The notes: generated from the letters alone by a model not told the origin. 30,692 nucleotides of DNA from Xanthoparmelia taractica (GCA_033085395.1 JANQBS010000383.1:1-30692); one strand, 5' to 3'; counted from the stretch's first letter, positions 1 to 11,765 are shown. Program-made: numbers and translations.

Positions 1-53
1 TATCCTATACCTTTCGGTATGGTATTCGAAAAACTGGTCCCATACCATCAAAT
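1..53. other. Left flank, ordinary base composition
   Basis: These bases keep CA and TG dinucleotides and lack the TA-rich texture of the interior, so they look like sequence outside the RIP-affected island. The motif ATACC or its complement GGTAT occurs at 7-11, 16-20, 21-25, 42-46 and again at the start of the inverted repeat (54-58); 7-11 and 16-20 can form a small hairpin. No gene is visible. Confidence 0.5.
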
Positions 54-76
54 ATACCACACCTTTCCGACCCGTA
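54..76 (+). repeat. Left member of a 23-bp perfect inverted repeat bracketing the island
   Basis: The sequence begins ATACCACACC and ends GACCCGTA. Its exact reverse complement is at 30618-30640. It is not RIP-mutated although the DNA inside it is. Integrase homology of the minus-strand gypsy-C stops here. Dropping the outer ATA leaves a 20-bp repeat beginning CCACACC, flanked by TA on both sides, as expected of a TA-target transposon. Alternatively this is the outward-facing end of a separate transposon lying to the left. The repeat is seen directly; its role is inference. Confidence 0.7.
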
Positions 77-2522
77 GTTATAGTCTTCTATCGATTCGGA
101 AAAAGTAAGAATAAAGTTAATTATAATAATATAAAACGATCTAATAGGCGAGAGAATTAATTATAACGATTCGTATAGTCGATATCTTAATATCTAATTT
201 AGCTAATAATAAGAATAGTAACGAATAAATTTATAAAGTTTACTTGCTATATTAAATATATATAGGTCTTTCGTGAGCTTCTTATAGATACGCGCGTAGC
301 TAGAATATCTTATTCTATTATAAGCGAGCTTAAATATTTCTATTTTCATAACTTCTAGAATATAGAGTCGAAGACCTCGTTTATCGTTATCGAAGTATAA
401 TAGATCGTTAACGATACGATAAGATAGCTTAACGATATTCTCTTCTTTATTATCGCGTATTATTCGTAATACTCGTATTAATCTTGATTCTTAATATCCT
501 TGTACTAAACGCTATCGAAGTTTCTTATTTATTATTATTAAGCTAATAGAAAAGTACTTTACTTTTATCGACTTATTATTTACTCGATATTTACGATTTA
601 TTAATTTTAATAACGCGTTATAAACGATATTAATCTTTTTAGACATATAGCGAATATTTAGACGAAAGCGCTATAGATATTTCGAAGCACGAATTAAGCG
701 AAGATTAAGCTTCTTAGTTAATATAATATTAAGATTAATCTATTTAATAATCGATATTATTACAAAGTAATTAATATAGATAATAATTAATAATATAAAA
801 GCTTTAATTATATAACGAATCTTCTTTATAATCTATATTAGACTAGCTACTTCTAGCTCGATAAATTAATAGCGAATTTTAATATTTATAAGTAATCGAC
901 TTAAAAAGAGAATTAATTACTACGATTTCTACTTTAACGTATTCTTATTATAAAAGATAATTAATAGATTAATCTCGATTGGCGAGTTTGAAGAATAATA
1001 AACGTAAGCGTCGAATCCGAACTCCTTGCTAGCATCGAGATTTATATATAGTTATTACTTTTTATTAAAATAATAAAGAATAATAGAAGAAGCGAATAAT
1101 TTTTATAATTAATAAAAGATATTTAATTCTTTTAAAGTGAGAATTAAGAGATATATATTACTCGCTAGCTTCTTACGTATAATATTTTATATATCTTAAT
1201 CTTAATCTTAACGTGTATATTAATTAAAAAAGATTTTATGTAATTATAATAACTTAGCTATAACGGCGTAGTGAGAAATATATTATCGTAGATAGTCGAT
1301 AAGATCTAAATACTTCTTAAGCTAGTCGAGAATTCTCGAAAAATATAGATTTATAATAGTCGCTAGCTTATTAGAAGTAGTAATTAATCTTAAAGTATCG
1401 ACTTTCTAGTTTAATAGTTATACTATAAAATAATCGAAAAAGAATTTTTAAGATAATAGATAAATATTTATTTTTATTAGCTTTAAGAAGACTTATCGTA
1501 AATAAGATTTATACTCTTTTAAAAACGCTAAAAAGATTACGATATTATCGATATAAATACGATAGAAATATCGGAATAATCTAAGAATTTAATTAATTAT
1601 ACGCTATACATAGATCGAAGAGTTATGATAGTCTATAATAAAGATCTTAAATAATTTCTAGCCTCGATAAAAAGATATAATAAGATAATATCGATACGTT
1701 AAATTAACTTATTATTAATAGAAAAAACTTATTATATTAATCGTAGAAATAAATTTAATATTCTTTATTGCTATTAGAATCTCTACTTAAAAAGATATTA
1801 AATAAGTATTTAATATAATAATTTTATTAAGTGCTCGAATATCTATTATAATATATTCTTTATATTCGTCTTTTGAAGTAATCTTTTAAACGACGAAGTA
1901 CGAGAATAAGAAAAATATAATAATAATAATTCACTTTATTCGATCCTGGAAATATAACTTATCGAATTCTTATTTAATAACTTCTTTATTCTTTTAATCT
2001 AACGAATATATTTATACTTAAGTTAATTTATAAAGATCTCTTTAATTATTAAGAAGAGAAATATTTATTTATTCTAACTTAAATTCGTTTTTAATATTAT
2101 TCGTATCTCGTTATAAAAAAAAGAAGTCTATTATTATTATAATAAGCGTGAAACGAGCTTTTAAAATATTATAAATAATAATTTTTATAAAGTGCACTTC
2201 TTTTATCGCTTAAGCGAAAGAAGTTATAATAATTATAAAGATAGTAGTAATAGCTATTAGCTTTCGCAAGCTAGACTTAATCTATTCTTAAGATCTAGCT
2301 CGCTTCGATATTCTAATAATAAGATTATATTAAAAAGTATCGATCGAGAAATATTTAGCTATCTCGTAATTTATAATAATATTAAGCTTAATCTTACGAA
2401 GTAAATTAATAGCGCGATTAATGTTATTTTTTACGAAGACTTTTAATACGTTATAATTTATAACGTAAATATAGACGAAGAGAATATTAAGCTTCTAAGA
2501 TTTAAAGATAAAGTTATAATTT
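77..2522 (-). pseudogene. pol: Gypsy-C pol remnant: reverse transcriptase, RNase H, integrase N-part
   Basis: Translated on the minus strand, the region reads as a Ty3/gypsy polyprotein with many stops. The RT catalytic box is at 1544-1555 and reads YIDN (family Y-x-D-D), so the second aspartate is lost. Downstream comes the thumb/connection region, then an RNase H start at about 988-1045 that keeps DASKEFGF. Degenerate remnants of the segment that ends RNase H in fungal gypsies lie at about 603-655. An integrase zinc-binding domain occupies about 215-420, with its His and Cys codons mostly turned to Tyr, as C-to-T changes would do. The integrase core begins and then stops at 77, next to the inverted repeat. 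The N-terminal RT and protease side continues at 24320 beyond the insertion. Family assignment is firm; exact ends are not. Confidence 0.8.
2518..2522. repeat. Target-site duplication AATTT, left copy (outer gypsy)
   Basis: AATTT immediately precedes the 5' LTR at 2523, and the same five bases follow the 3' LTR at 24315-24319. This pairs two LTRs nearly 22 kb apart as ends of one insertion. Confidence 0.9.
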
Positions 2523-2665
2523 TGTCACGGAAAACGCACTTGCCAAGTCAATCGAGAAAGCTAAGGTAAGTGCTTGGCAGGCTAGCCCTGACTTAGATAG
2601 AATTTTCCAACTTAGAATAATCAAGAATTAGACACACACTGAATACACCCCTATTTGCTATTATA
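2523..2665 (+). repeat. 5' LTR of outer gypsy (143 bp)
   Basis: It starts TGTCACGG and ends GCTATTATA, where the 3' LTR has GCTGTTACA; the differences are TG-to-TA and CA-to-TA changes. It contains the inverted pair GCACTTGCC / GGCAAGTGC, here with one RIP change. Length and variant positions match the LTR at 24172 and not the 181-bp LTRs of the inner copy. Confidence 0.92.
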
Positions 2666-2668
2666 GTG

Positions 2669-2682
2669 TGATAGCAACGCTC
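2669..2682 (+). other. Primer-binding site of outer gypsy
   Basis: Three bases after the 5' LTR the sequence TGATAGCAACGCTC corresponds to TGGTAGCAACGCTT of the inner copy, with one G-to-A change. TGG at the start would pair with the CCA end of a tRNA. The primer tRNA was not identified. Confidence 0.65.
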
Positions 2683-4165
2683 AAATAGCTATTAGCAGCT
2701 ATTTCAGGAGATCCTCTATTTATTATTGCTTTATTATTGCTTAATTAATACTTATATTCGTTGAAATAACCCTTCTCCGCGAAGAACTATATTCTATCTA
2801 ATAAGATCCGTATATAAAATTAGCGAAATTCTTATTCGAACGATCGAAATCTCACAGATTTCGTCTAAAAACTCATCAAACCACACTCACTATCATCACT
2901 ATCATCGCTACAGCTCACTTATTATCGCTATATCACTATATTACTACTGTGATAGACTATCACTATCATTTTAAGCACGTTGCTATCTCTTTTAAGCTAC
3001 TTATCTCACTATCTTTACTATAAAAAAAAGGAAATACTATACTATTTAATTGCATATATCTTTATATTAATAAAAAAACCCTTCTTATTAATATAATATT
3101 ATCTCTTCGTTATTAAAAAGACTACTATTATTCTATTTCCGTTATTAAGAAGACTACTATTATTCTAGCTTCGTTAGCTCTAAATTCTATCTCTCGAGAT
3201 ATTATTATTTTAATCTTTTAAATAGACGAATTCCTATATTTCGATTACGCTTTTATTAGTCTCATTATCGCCGATATTAAATAATTTATTATCGATATCG
3301 TTAAGGTTAATTTTAGGTCTTTAAAGATCGTAAAAAGAGTAGCTTTATTAATCCGTGACGTACGTGCAAGCGCTCGTTCTATATCTATTAAGATATCAAA
3401 TTAATCTACTAGCTAGACACTTAATTAATTAATTTTTAAGGCTACTTTTATTAAATTTAAGACTAATATTTAATTATTAAAAAGACTAAGAAAATCTTCT
3501 TCTATTGACGATATATCTCGTTCTTCGCCTTTGAAAAGTTCTATTAAAAACTCTTCTATTACTAATAATTCTTTTATTAGGAATTCTCTCGTTATTAGCT
3601 CTAATTCTAATAATTTAACTAATTCGAATTCTATATCGAATTTTACTTCAAATTTAAGCACGAATTCTACTTTAAATTTAAGTATAAATTCTACTTCTAG
3701 AGATACTTTAAATAATTTCAACATAACTAAAAATAACAACGTTAACTAATAGAATACTGGCTTTTTATAGTAATAATAAACTACTTTATAAGGTCTTTTA
3801 TATAGCGTATCTAAATCGCCTAATAAGCGAGAATCGTTAGAATAGAATAGCATTAGTACTATAGTAGAAACTATATCAGCTAGTAGATGAAATGCTAATA
3901 ATATAAGATTTTTCAATTCGATGTATAAGAATAAGTCTATGGCTTTCGATATTTCTTTAATAAAGCATATATTAAAAGAAACCTACTTTCGAAATATATA
4001 TTTATTTTTAAAGTATACTCGTAACGTAGCTAGTATTAAAGATAATAAGCTTATACGTACGAAACTCTAAACTTGTTTTAAAGAACCTATCTTAAAGTAA
4101 TAATTAAGTAAGCTTTCTAATAATAATAAGCGTCTTATAAAGCTCAAAAATAAACTAAATAAGTG
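2683..4165 (+). pseudogene. gag: Outer gypsy leader and N-terminal gag remnant
   Basis: The first part, to about 3470, is leader with no recognisable coding. From about 3480 to 3750 a frame encodes a Ser/Asn/Thr-rich low-complexity stretch typical of the N-terminal part of such gag proteins; it includes two 24-bp tandem units near 3651-3698, whereas the inner copy has one. From about 3990 the conserved gag core begins (LFLKYTRNVAS-type sequence) and is cut at 4161-4165 by the inner gypsy, resuming at 11761. Frames are disrupted by RIP stops. The coding start cannot be fixed. Confidence 0.65.
4161..4165. repeat. Target-site duplication AAGTG, left copy (inner gypsy)
   Basis: AAGTG precedes the 5' LTR at 4166 and recurs at 11761-11765 after the 3' LTR. 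Joining across it restores collinearity between outer and inner gag. Confidence 0.92.
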
Positions 4166-4346
4166 TGTCACGAAAACGCACTTGCCAAGTCAATCAAGTA
4201 CTCGACAAGGCAAGTGCTTGACTAACACTCGGCTAAGGCAAGTACTTGGCAGACTGGCTAACTTGGATAGAATTTCTCAACTTAGAATAATCAAGAATTA
4301 GACACCCAATTAACACATTAATTATATATCTCTATTTACTATTATA
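4166..4346 (+). repeat. 5' LTR of inner gypsy (181 bp)
   Basis: It starts TGTCACG and ends ACTATTATA. It has the same length as 11580-11760 and shares with it the extra CACTCGG-containing unit and the ACACCCAATT segment that the 143-bp LTRs lack. It carries more C-to-T changes than its 3' partner. Confidence 0.93.
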
Positions 4347-4349
4347 GTA

Positions 4350-4363
4350 TGGTAGCAACGCTT
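4350..4363 (+). other. Primer-binding site of inner gypsy
   Basis: TGGTAGCAACGCTT follows the LTR after three bases. The leading TGG fits a tRNA CCA end, and the same core is found after the LTRs of gypsy-C and gypsy-D. The tRNA identity is not established. Confidence 0.7.
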
Positions 4364-5250
4364 AAATAGCTATTATTAGCTATTTTAGAAGATCCTTTAT
4401 TTATTATTACTTGATTAATACTTATTATATTCGTTAAAATAATTCTTCTCCGCGGAGAACTATATCCTGTCTAATAAGATTCGCATATAAAATTATCGGA
4501 ATTCTTACTCGAACGGTCGGAATCTTATTAAGCTCGTCAAAACTTATCAAACGCATCTCTTTTATACTTATTATTATTATTATTATTACTATAGCTTACT
4601 ATATTACTACATCACCGTATTACTACTATTATAGACTATCACTGTCGTTTCAAGCACGTTGCCGCCTCTTTGAACTACTTATCTCACTGTCTTTGCTACT
4701 ATAAAAGAAAGAAAATATTATATAGTTAATTACATAATAAGAGAGGACTTCAATTCTTATAATATATCAATTTATATTAATAAAAAGCCTTTCTTGTTAA
4801 TATAATACTATCTCTTCGTCACCAAGAAGACTATCGTTATTCTATTTCCGTTATTAAGAAGACTGCTATTATCCTATTTCGTTATCAAAAAGACTACTAT
4901 TATTCTATCTTCGTCATTAAGAAGACTACTATTATGTCTATTATCCTGACTTCGTTAGCTCTAAATCCTATCTCTCGAAATACTATTATTTTAATCTTTC
5001 AAATAGACAAATTTCTACACTTCGAAGTTCGAACACGCCTTTATTAGTCTCATCTCCGACGATATTAAATAATTTATTTTCAATATTGTTAGAGTTAATT
5101 TTAGATCTTCAAAGATCGTAAAAAAAATAGCTTTATTAGCTCGTAACGCACGTGTAAGAGCTCGTTCTACATCTATTAAAGTATTAAATTAATCTACTAG
5201 CTAAACACTTATTCGATCGATTTTTAAGGTTACTCTAATTAGATTTAAGA
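4364..5250 (+). other. Inner gypsy leader, no coding recognised
   Basis: This stretch between primer-binding site and gag aligns with 2683-3475 of the outer copy. It includes CT/AT-rich repeated phrases such as AAGAAGACTACTATTATTCT at about 4800-4940. The repeats differ slightly in copy number between the two elements. I see no protein domain. Confidence 0.6.
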
Positions 5251-5259
5251 CTAATATTT

Positions 5260-6710
5260 AATTATTAAGAAGATTAAGAGAATCTCCTTCTATTAACGAT
5301 ACATCTTTTTCTTCGCCTTTGGAAAGTTCTATCAAAAATTCTTCTATTAGAAATTCTTCTATTACTAACTCTAATTCTAGTAATTCAATTATTACGAATT
5401 CCGTTAATTCTAATTCGAATTCTACTTCAAATTTAAGCATAAATTCTACTTTTAGAGATACTTTAAACTTTAATATAATTAAAAATAATAATATTAATTA
5501 ATAGAATATTAACTTTTTATAGTAATAATAAATTACTTTATAAGATCTTCTTCGTAACGTATCTAAATCGTCTAATAAGTAAGAATCGTCAAAATAGAAT
5601 AATATTAATATTATAATAGAAACTACATTAGCTAGTAAATAAAATATTAATAATGTGAGATTTTCAATTCCATATATAAGAATAAGTCGATAATTTTCGA
5701 TGCTTCTCTAATAAAGTATATATCGAAAGAGATCTACTTTCGAGATATGTATTTGTTTTTAAAGTATACTCGTAACGTAGCTAGCATTAAGAATAATAAG
5801 CTCGTTCGTATAAATCTCTAAATATACTTTAAGAAACCTACTTTGAAATAATAATTAAGTAAGCTTTCTAATAATAATAAGCGTTTTATAAAGCTTAAAA
5901 ATAAATTAGATAAGTAAAAGAGAATACTAATTAAACGATTTAAGATATCTATTAATATAGCGATTAATTTATTATTAAAGAAAAGATATATTATAAGAAA
6001 TACTATTAGCAAAAGAGAGTCTCGAGAATATATATAAAAGATTTTATATGTTTTAAAGAATATCGATTTAATTAGCATTAAAAATTAGCTTAATATTATC
6101 TATAATAACTTAAATACTAAGCTAAGACGTGATCTAAGAAAATTAAAAAATCGAATTATCTTACATAATTTTCTTGAGAAGATAAATAACCTTAAACATA
6201 ATTGATAAATCTATGCAAGCAGATATAGTTCGAGAATACAGTGGTTTTCTTCTTCGGGGAATACCTTTGCGAGGTCTTCTTAGAATCGTTCTTCTTAAAA
6301 TCGAAGTGATAGCAATAGAGATATTTCTAATTAATATCAACCTCGTTTATAATCGCAGTCTTTTTAATAATTTTAATTTCGATCTTAGTAAGATATAGAC
6401 CCTAATAATCAATATTAGCGGCCTTACTTTTAGGGCAATCAATATGAAAGTCAAACCGCTCAATCAACTCAGTCATTTCCCCGCACATTTCCCCGCCAAT
6501 ATAATGGCCAAAATGCTTATTCAAATCCATAGCAAAACGCTTATCAGCAAAACGCTCAGCCTCGTTAGCCTCTGCAAATCGCCGCATCAAACGTGTCAAA
6601 TTCGATCCCGAATCGACCTTCATTTGATAGTCAACAGTAGTTTCCTCTAAGACCAACCCAAGGTTTTCAGTAAAGTAATCAAAGATCTTAATCTAATGCT
6701 ACAAATCGTT
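5260..6710 (+). pseudogene. gag: Inner gypsy gag remnant
   Basis: The N-terminal part (about 5319-5501) is a Ser/Asn-rich low-complexity stretch. The conserved capsid core follows from 5750 to about 6240 in one frame: YLFLKYTRNVAS, then a segment matching the fungal gypsy gag pattern KRFK...REYI, interrupted by TAA/TAG codons where Trp or Gln stood. The C-terminal part (about 6250-6700) is Gln/Asn/Pro-rich; at 6414-6700 it is little mutated and the gag frame is readable with only a few stops, each explicable as CAG or CAA turned to TAG or TAA. The low-complexity and core parts are in different frames as read, so an indel or a mis-chosen frame lies between them. The capsid packages element RNA; this copy is non-functional. 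Confidence 0.75.
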
Positions 6711-6719
6711 CAAAAGTAG

Positions 6720-9700
6720 CTATTTATTAGATCTCTATTATTAACGAAAATACTAAATTAGAATATAACGAATAAACTAGTTCGAATCACTAGAAAGAAA
6801 ATACTAATATCGAATATTCTTACTTTATAGACGAAGATTAATATAGAAATAAGATATGTTATGCTAATTCTAATAAGCTTCTTATATAGTTAAATAATAA
6901 TTAGTTTGCTAACTTTATAGAGATCGAAATCTACTATCGAAACTATTAGAAATTCTTCTTATCTAAGATTAAACTATATAAGTATTTATATATTAATTGC
7001 TTTAAAAAGCACGTTTATATTAACGAAGTGTTTATAGAGTCTTCTAACTTCGCTAATAAGTAACTTACAAAATTAATTAATAAGCAATTAAAAATTATTA
7101 AGTTCACCGCTTCTAATTAGAATTTAGAAAATAATTTTATTTTTTAAAATTAAACTTATACTATAATTAAGATTAAGCTCGATTCTATTAATTAAGAGAA
7201 TAAAGTTTATATTAATATCGAATATAATATAAGCTTAATAGATAGATTATAATATTCTTAATAATGTTCGAATATAGCTATCTTTAAAATAGTAACACTC
7301 TTACGAGTGCGTAAGATCGATACTTCTAAGTATAAGACTTCGAAGTATATTACGTAAGATATCTATCTTTCTAAAATTGATAATTAAGATCGAAGAGTGC
7401 TTATATATCTATATAGAGAATTATATATTATCGATAACTTACGTATTAAAATACTTATTAAAAATAATATTATTAAGTCTAAAGAAATTATTATTAATAT
7501 AGCTAATAAGAGAATAAGAATTAATAGTTATAGCACTACGATTAATATTATTATTCGATCTCGGGGCGAGTTTATATAAAGAAAGATCTATATTAAACTA
7601 TCTATTTTCGTGTCTTCGCATAGCGAGATAATTCTATTAATTAAAGAAATTAATCTATTTAACGATCGTGATTTCTTATTCGAGCTAGTAATATAAACGA
7701 AGTTAATAATATTCGCTTATTTAGTTAATTATATAATAATCGAAATTCTAATTCGAAATAAGTTTAATATATCTATTTAAATCTTAAAGAAATTAAGATT
7801 TAGAAATATTCTCGAAATAAATTACGAAAATTGCTTTTAAATTAATATCGAATTCGAATTCGCCTTAACGAAAATAGCTATAAATTTAAGTATAAACTTA
7901 AGTTTAAATTAATTAACTCTCTTATTAATTAAAGAAATTAAGCTATTAAATAAAGTTATAATTTTCGAGAATATATAGATTAGAATTATATTAGTCGATC
8001 TAATTAATAAATTCTTATAAATCTAATGAGATATCGACTTTATTAAAGTATTAGAAGAGAAGTGAATAAAGCTTTTATTAAGAAATAACTAATAAATTAA
8101 GATTAATAAAAAAGCTAAAATCTATCTCTTAAGAATACGAGATCGAGAAGTAATCGATAAAGTCTTTAATAAGTTACACAAATAGAAAAGACTTAAATAA
8201 ATTAAAGATTTTATATTTTTCTTCTATTCGATATTCGTTATATAAAAAACATTATTTAATAACTTTATTAAAAAAAGATTAATAATTAATATTTGAGATT
8301 TAAATAATTTATTACTTCGAGATACTTATTTAATATCTCTTTAATAGAATATAATTAAGATATTAATTAAATATAATTTTATTTTAATAATCGATATTAT
8401 TTTCTTTTTCTATTAATAGCGAGTATATTTAAATTATCGCTATATATAAATCGTTATAAGTTATAAAGATTAAGAAACTTTTAATGTTTTAATTATAAAT
8501 TATATAAATTTAATTATCTATATTTAATATTAAATTAATAAGGTCTTGCGATATATTCTTAACGTAAAAGTTTACGTTAATAATATAATTACGAGTATTA
8601 GAACTTTTTAATAGCACTTATAAGATCTTCGCTAGCTATTTAAGCTTTTTATAAAATTTAATATTATTATTTCTTTTATAAAAGTCTTTCTAGAATATTT
8701 AAACGTTAATTTATTAGATTAAAAAGTTAATTCTTTTAACTTAATTTCGCTAGAAAATAAATTTAAAGCTATTTCGAACTTATAATATTTTAACACTTTA
8801 AAAGAACTTAAATACTATTTGAAATTAATTAATTATCTACGTTAATATATTTATTTCTATATATAATTAATATAGTTTTTATAGAATCTTAAAATACTAC
8901 TTTTTAAGAAAGTATTAAACGCTAAAGGCTAAAGGCTAAAGAAAATAACACTCTTTTAAAATAAAACTATCTATAGCTTCAGAGAAGCAATTAACTTCTT
9001 TTTAGCTTCTCTAAGAAGTATTATTTTAATTAATAATTCTCGTATATTTTAATAATACTTAAACTTTATAAATTAATTTAAATGTCTTAAAGAAATTTAA
9101 TTTTAGAGCGATAGTCTTTTATATTAAATTAAATATATATAAGAATAATAAATAATCTTCTCGTATAGAGACGAAGTCTATTTTTTTTCTATTAAGGCTT
9201 TTAACTATAATAGAAAGAAATTATTAGTCTACGAAGTTGAAGATTATTAATCTTATTTGATATTTAAAGAAAATAAGATATATAATCGAATCTTTAAAGT
9301 ATTTTATAAGAATATAAATTAATTACTCTATTATTATTAATATTATAAAGTAAAATTCGATTATTTTAATTACATTAATAATAAGAATAAATATTCGTTT
9401 AATTCGAGTTACTTAATTCTTAAGATAATTTAATCTAATCTAATCATTTCTTCTAAATCTAGTAAAGAGTATATTATATCTAATGCTTTTTTAAGGCTTA
9501 TAAGTCTAAATAGAGATAATTCGCTATCTTATTATTATTCGAAGTTAAATACTCTATATATCGCAAGTTTAATAGAAATAAGTGCTTTATTTCATAAAAA
9601 ATGCATTTAAGACTATTAATAAGATAATTATTAGAAAAGAATTTTAATATAGCTAGATATTAATAATAGTCTAGCTAGCGAGAACGTAGCTTCTTTGCGT

Positions 9701-11218
9701 TTCGTGCGAGGAAAGTATCTTTTTACTATTAATATTAATTCTTATTTTTTATCTCGATCGAAAGAAGAATTATAGTAAGAATAATAAAGTCTTATTTATG
9801 AAATATAGCGAGATCTTATCTTTTATATTAATAGAATTACTAGTTAATAACGACTTTATATTATTATTTTAATATATAGAAAAGAATATTCTAACTTTTA
9901 AAGATATTACGAAATTATTATATTATTCTAATATATTTATAAAGTTATAAAGCACTTATAAGACTTTATTCGATATTACTTAGAGTATTTAATCTTATAG
10001 ATAAGAAGATATATATTTTATAATAATTTATAGTTAATCTTATCTTCGTTCGTATCTTTTTATATTCTAATAATTAACTTTATTTTAATATTATCTTTAT
10101 TAAATTATAAATTAAATTATATTATATTTATTATTTATAAGTTTATAAAAGCTATTTAATTAATTTCTAATAAATTAACTTAAAAAGTATTTAACTAAGT
10201 AAAAGTATTTTTAAATTAACTTAATATTATTAATTAGAGAATTTTAAAAGTTATTATTAGCGATTAAGATAAGAAATTTCTTTCGAAACTTTAAAAATCG
10301 CTTTTTAAACTATTAAAGATTTCTTTATTTTATTTAATAGTCTATTATTCGTAAATTAATAATACGAGCGAATATATTAATTAGACTACTAAGATAGCTT
10401 TAAGATACTTCGTGTATACTCTTAATAGATCTTCTTTATAGTCGAAAGTACTATTATAAATATAGACTTTCTTAAATAACTTCGTCTCTTCTAGAATTAA
10501 GATTATATCGAGCGAAGTAATCTATAATTTTACTTTAAATAGATCTTTAAATTTACTTTATTTATTAATTAAAGTCGATTATATCTCTATATAAATTATA
10601 GCTAAAGATATTATTAATTTTACTTAAATATTTAATAAATTTTATTATAATAGAAAGTATTAATTAATATTTCTTAGAGTGAAAGAATAAGTACTTCTTC
10701 GATTATATAAGAACTATAAGATTTTCGCTATTCTTAATATTATTAATAAGCTATTATTATAATATATCGATTCTTTTTAAATAATAAATAGAATAAATAG
10801 ACTTATCTATAGACTAATTATTCTTATAGAATAAAGAGTTTATCTCGTCTTTATAATAGTATAATTAAAGCCTTATTCTACGCTATAGAGCGATTCTTTT
10901 TAACGCTCTCGGCATTAGTATATCTCGTTTATTTCTATTAATAATAATAACACTATTAATTTAGAAATCGAACGATTTCTTAATAAACGAATTATTAAGA
11001 AAGAATATAATTTAACTATAGAATATCTAATAAGATAAAAGAAATATAATTTTAAATATAATATTAAGAATCTTAATAACGCTTCTGAGTTAGTGAAGGA
11101 ATATGAGGAGGAAGCAGCTAGAATTCGAGCTGTTACACTCACTTCTAAAATCTTATCTCCGCCTTCTCAGCCGGCAAAAGGGAGAGATCGTCTTAGAAAG
11201 CATAATGTCGCTACTTAG
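6720..11218 (+). pseudogene. pol: Inner gypsy pol remnant: protease, RT, RNase H, integrase, chromodomain
   Basis: A protease C-terminal part is readable at about 7397-7579 (KILIKNNI, from the K-LIGND pattern of the family). A linker with SHSE and NDRDFLFE follows. RT spans about 8150-8900, with its catalytic box at 8573-8584 reading YVNN instead of YVDD, so both aspartates are lost. RNase H lies at about 9040-9500. The integrase core at about 10240-10400 keeps VIISD (Asp codon 10262-10264), and the presumed catalytic Glu is at 10370-10372. A chromodomain-like segment (EYLIR-KKY) lies at about 10985-11110. The end is clear: from 11090 the frame is unmutated and stops at TAG 11216-11218. A chromodomain at this place in chromoviruses steers integration to marked chromatin. 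Confidence 0.85.
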
Positions 11219-11579
11219 CGATACTACACCTAAATGACACTCACGCTACACCTACTTATCTCATATCCAAGCGTTCAACGAGTATTGTCGATCGGGAAAT
11301 AATTCCCCTCTACTCGGTAACGTTTGTGTAGTTGTTGAAGAGAGATATCAATGCATGGTCGTTGTTTTGTGGCATGAAAGAGTTTGTATACTAACTGGCA
11401 TTCTAACTATATGATTTGACCGTCGAAATGATCTCACTGCCACTAACTTCCCGCCAATGTCAGCATGCTACCACGCTGCCATCAACGGGTTTGCTTTGCT
11501 GGCAAAGTTTTTCTACATACTTCAACATGTATATAATAGAAAGCGAGGTCGCTCGCTTTTCTTCTATTTCGGTGGATGC
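11219..11579 (+). other. Inner gypsy 3' untranslated region with conserved hairpin
   Basis: This is a RIP-poor stretch between the pol stop and the 3' LTR. A hairpin with stem AAGCGAG (11541-11547), loop GTCG and CTCGCTT (11552-11558) sits 21 bases before the LTR. The same hairpin is kept at 24133-24150 before the outer 3' LTR, in RIP-mutated surroundings. Reading frames here run antisense or across the LTR edge and are not credible genes. Confidence 0.7.
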
Positions 11580-11760
11580 TGTCACGAAAACGCACTTGCC
11601 AAGCCAATCAAGCACTCGGTAAGGCAAGTGCTTAACTGACACTCGGCTAAGGCAAGTGCTTGGCAGACTAGCTGACTTAGATAGAATTTTCCAACTTAGA
11701 ATAATCAAGAATTAGACACCCAATTGACACATTAATCATACACCTCTATTTGCTATTATA
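11580..11760 (+). repeat. 3' LTR of inner gypsy (181 bp)
   Basis: It starts TGTCACG and ends GCTATTATA, and AAGTG follows directly. It is less RIP-mutated than its 5' partner: for example it keeps ATCATACACC where the 5' copy has ATTATATATC. Confidence 0.93.
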
Positions 11761-11765
11761 AAGTG
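11761..11765. repeat. Target-site duplication AAGTG, right copy (inner gypsy)
   Basis: This is the second AAGTG; the outer gypsy gag resumes here and aligns with 5914 onward of the inner copy. Confidence 0.92.

Larger units (their letters stand above)
4166..11760 (+). mobile_element. Inner gypsy: near-complete Ty3/gypsy (chromodomain type) nested in the outer copy
   Basis: It is 7595 bp long with two 181-bp LTRs and TSD AAGTG, inserted into the gag of an older copy of the same family. The internal order is primer-binding site, leader, Ser/Asn-rich gag N-part, gag core, protease, RT, RNase H, integrase, chromodomain, 3' UTR. It is structurally complete but dead through RIP. Two patches (about 6414-6700 and 11090-11760) are much less mutated than the rest and than the same positions in the outer copy. 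Confidence 0.93.

Noticed and set aside
6402..6656. 84-residue minus-strand open frame with protein-like composition
   Set aside because: It is antisense to the gag C-terminal region in a RIP-poor patch; the plus-strand frame fits the Gln/Asn-rich gag tail and continues the element.
11460..11708. 82-residue minus-strand frame, with a relative at 24064-24273
   Set aside because: Both run across the 3' UTR into the LTR at equivalent positions of two gypsy copies, so they are shared non-coding repeat sequence.
2523..11760. A simple tandem array of two gypsies sharing a central LTR
   Set aside because: LTR lengths and variants pair 2523 with 24172 and 4166 with 11580, each with its own TSD, which requires nesting.
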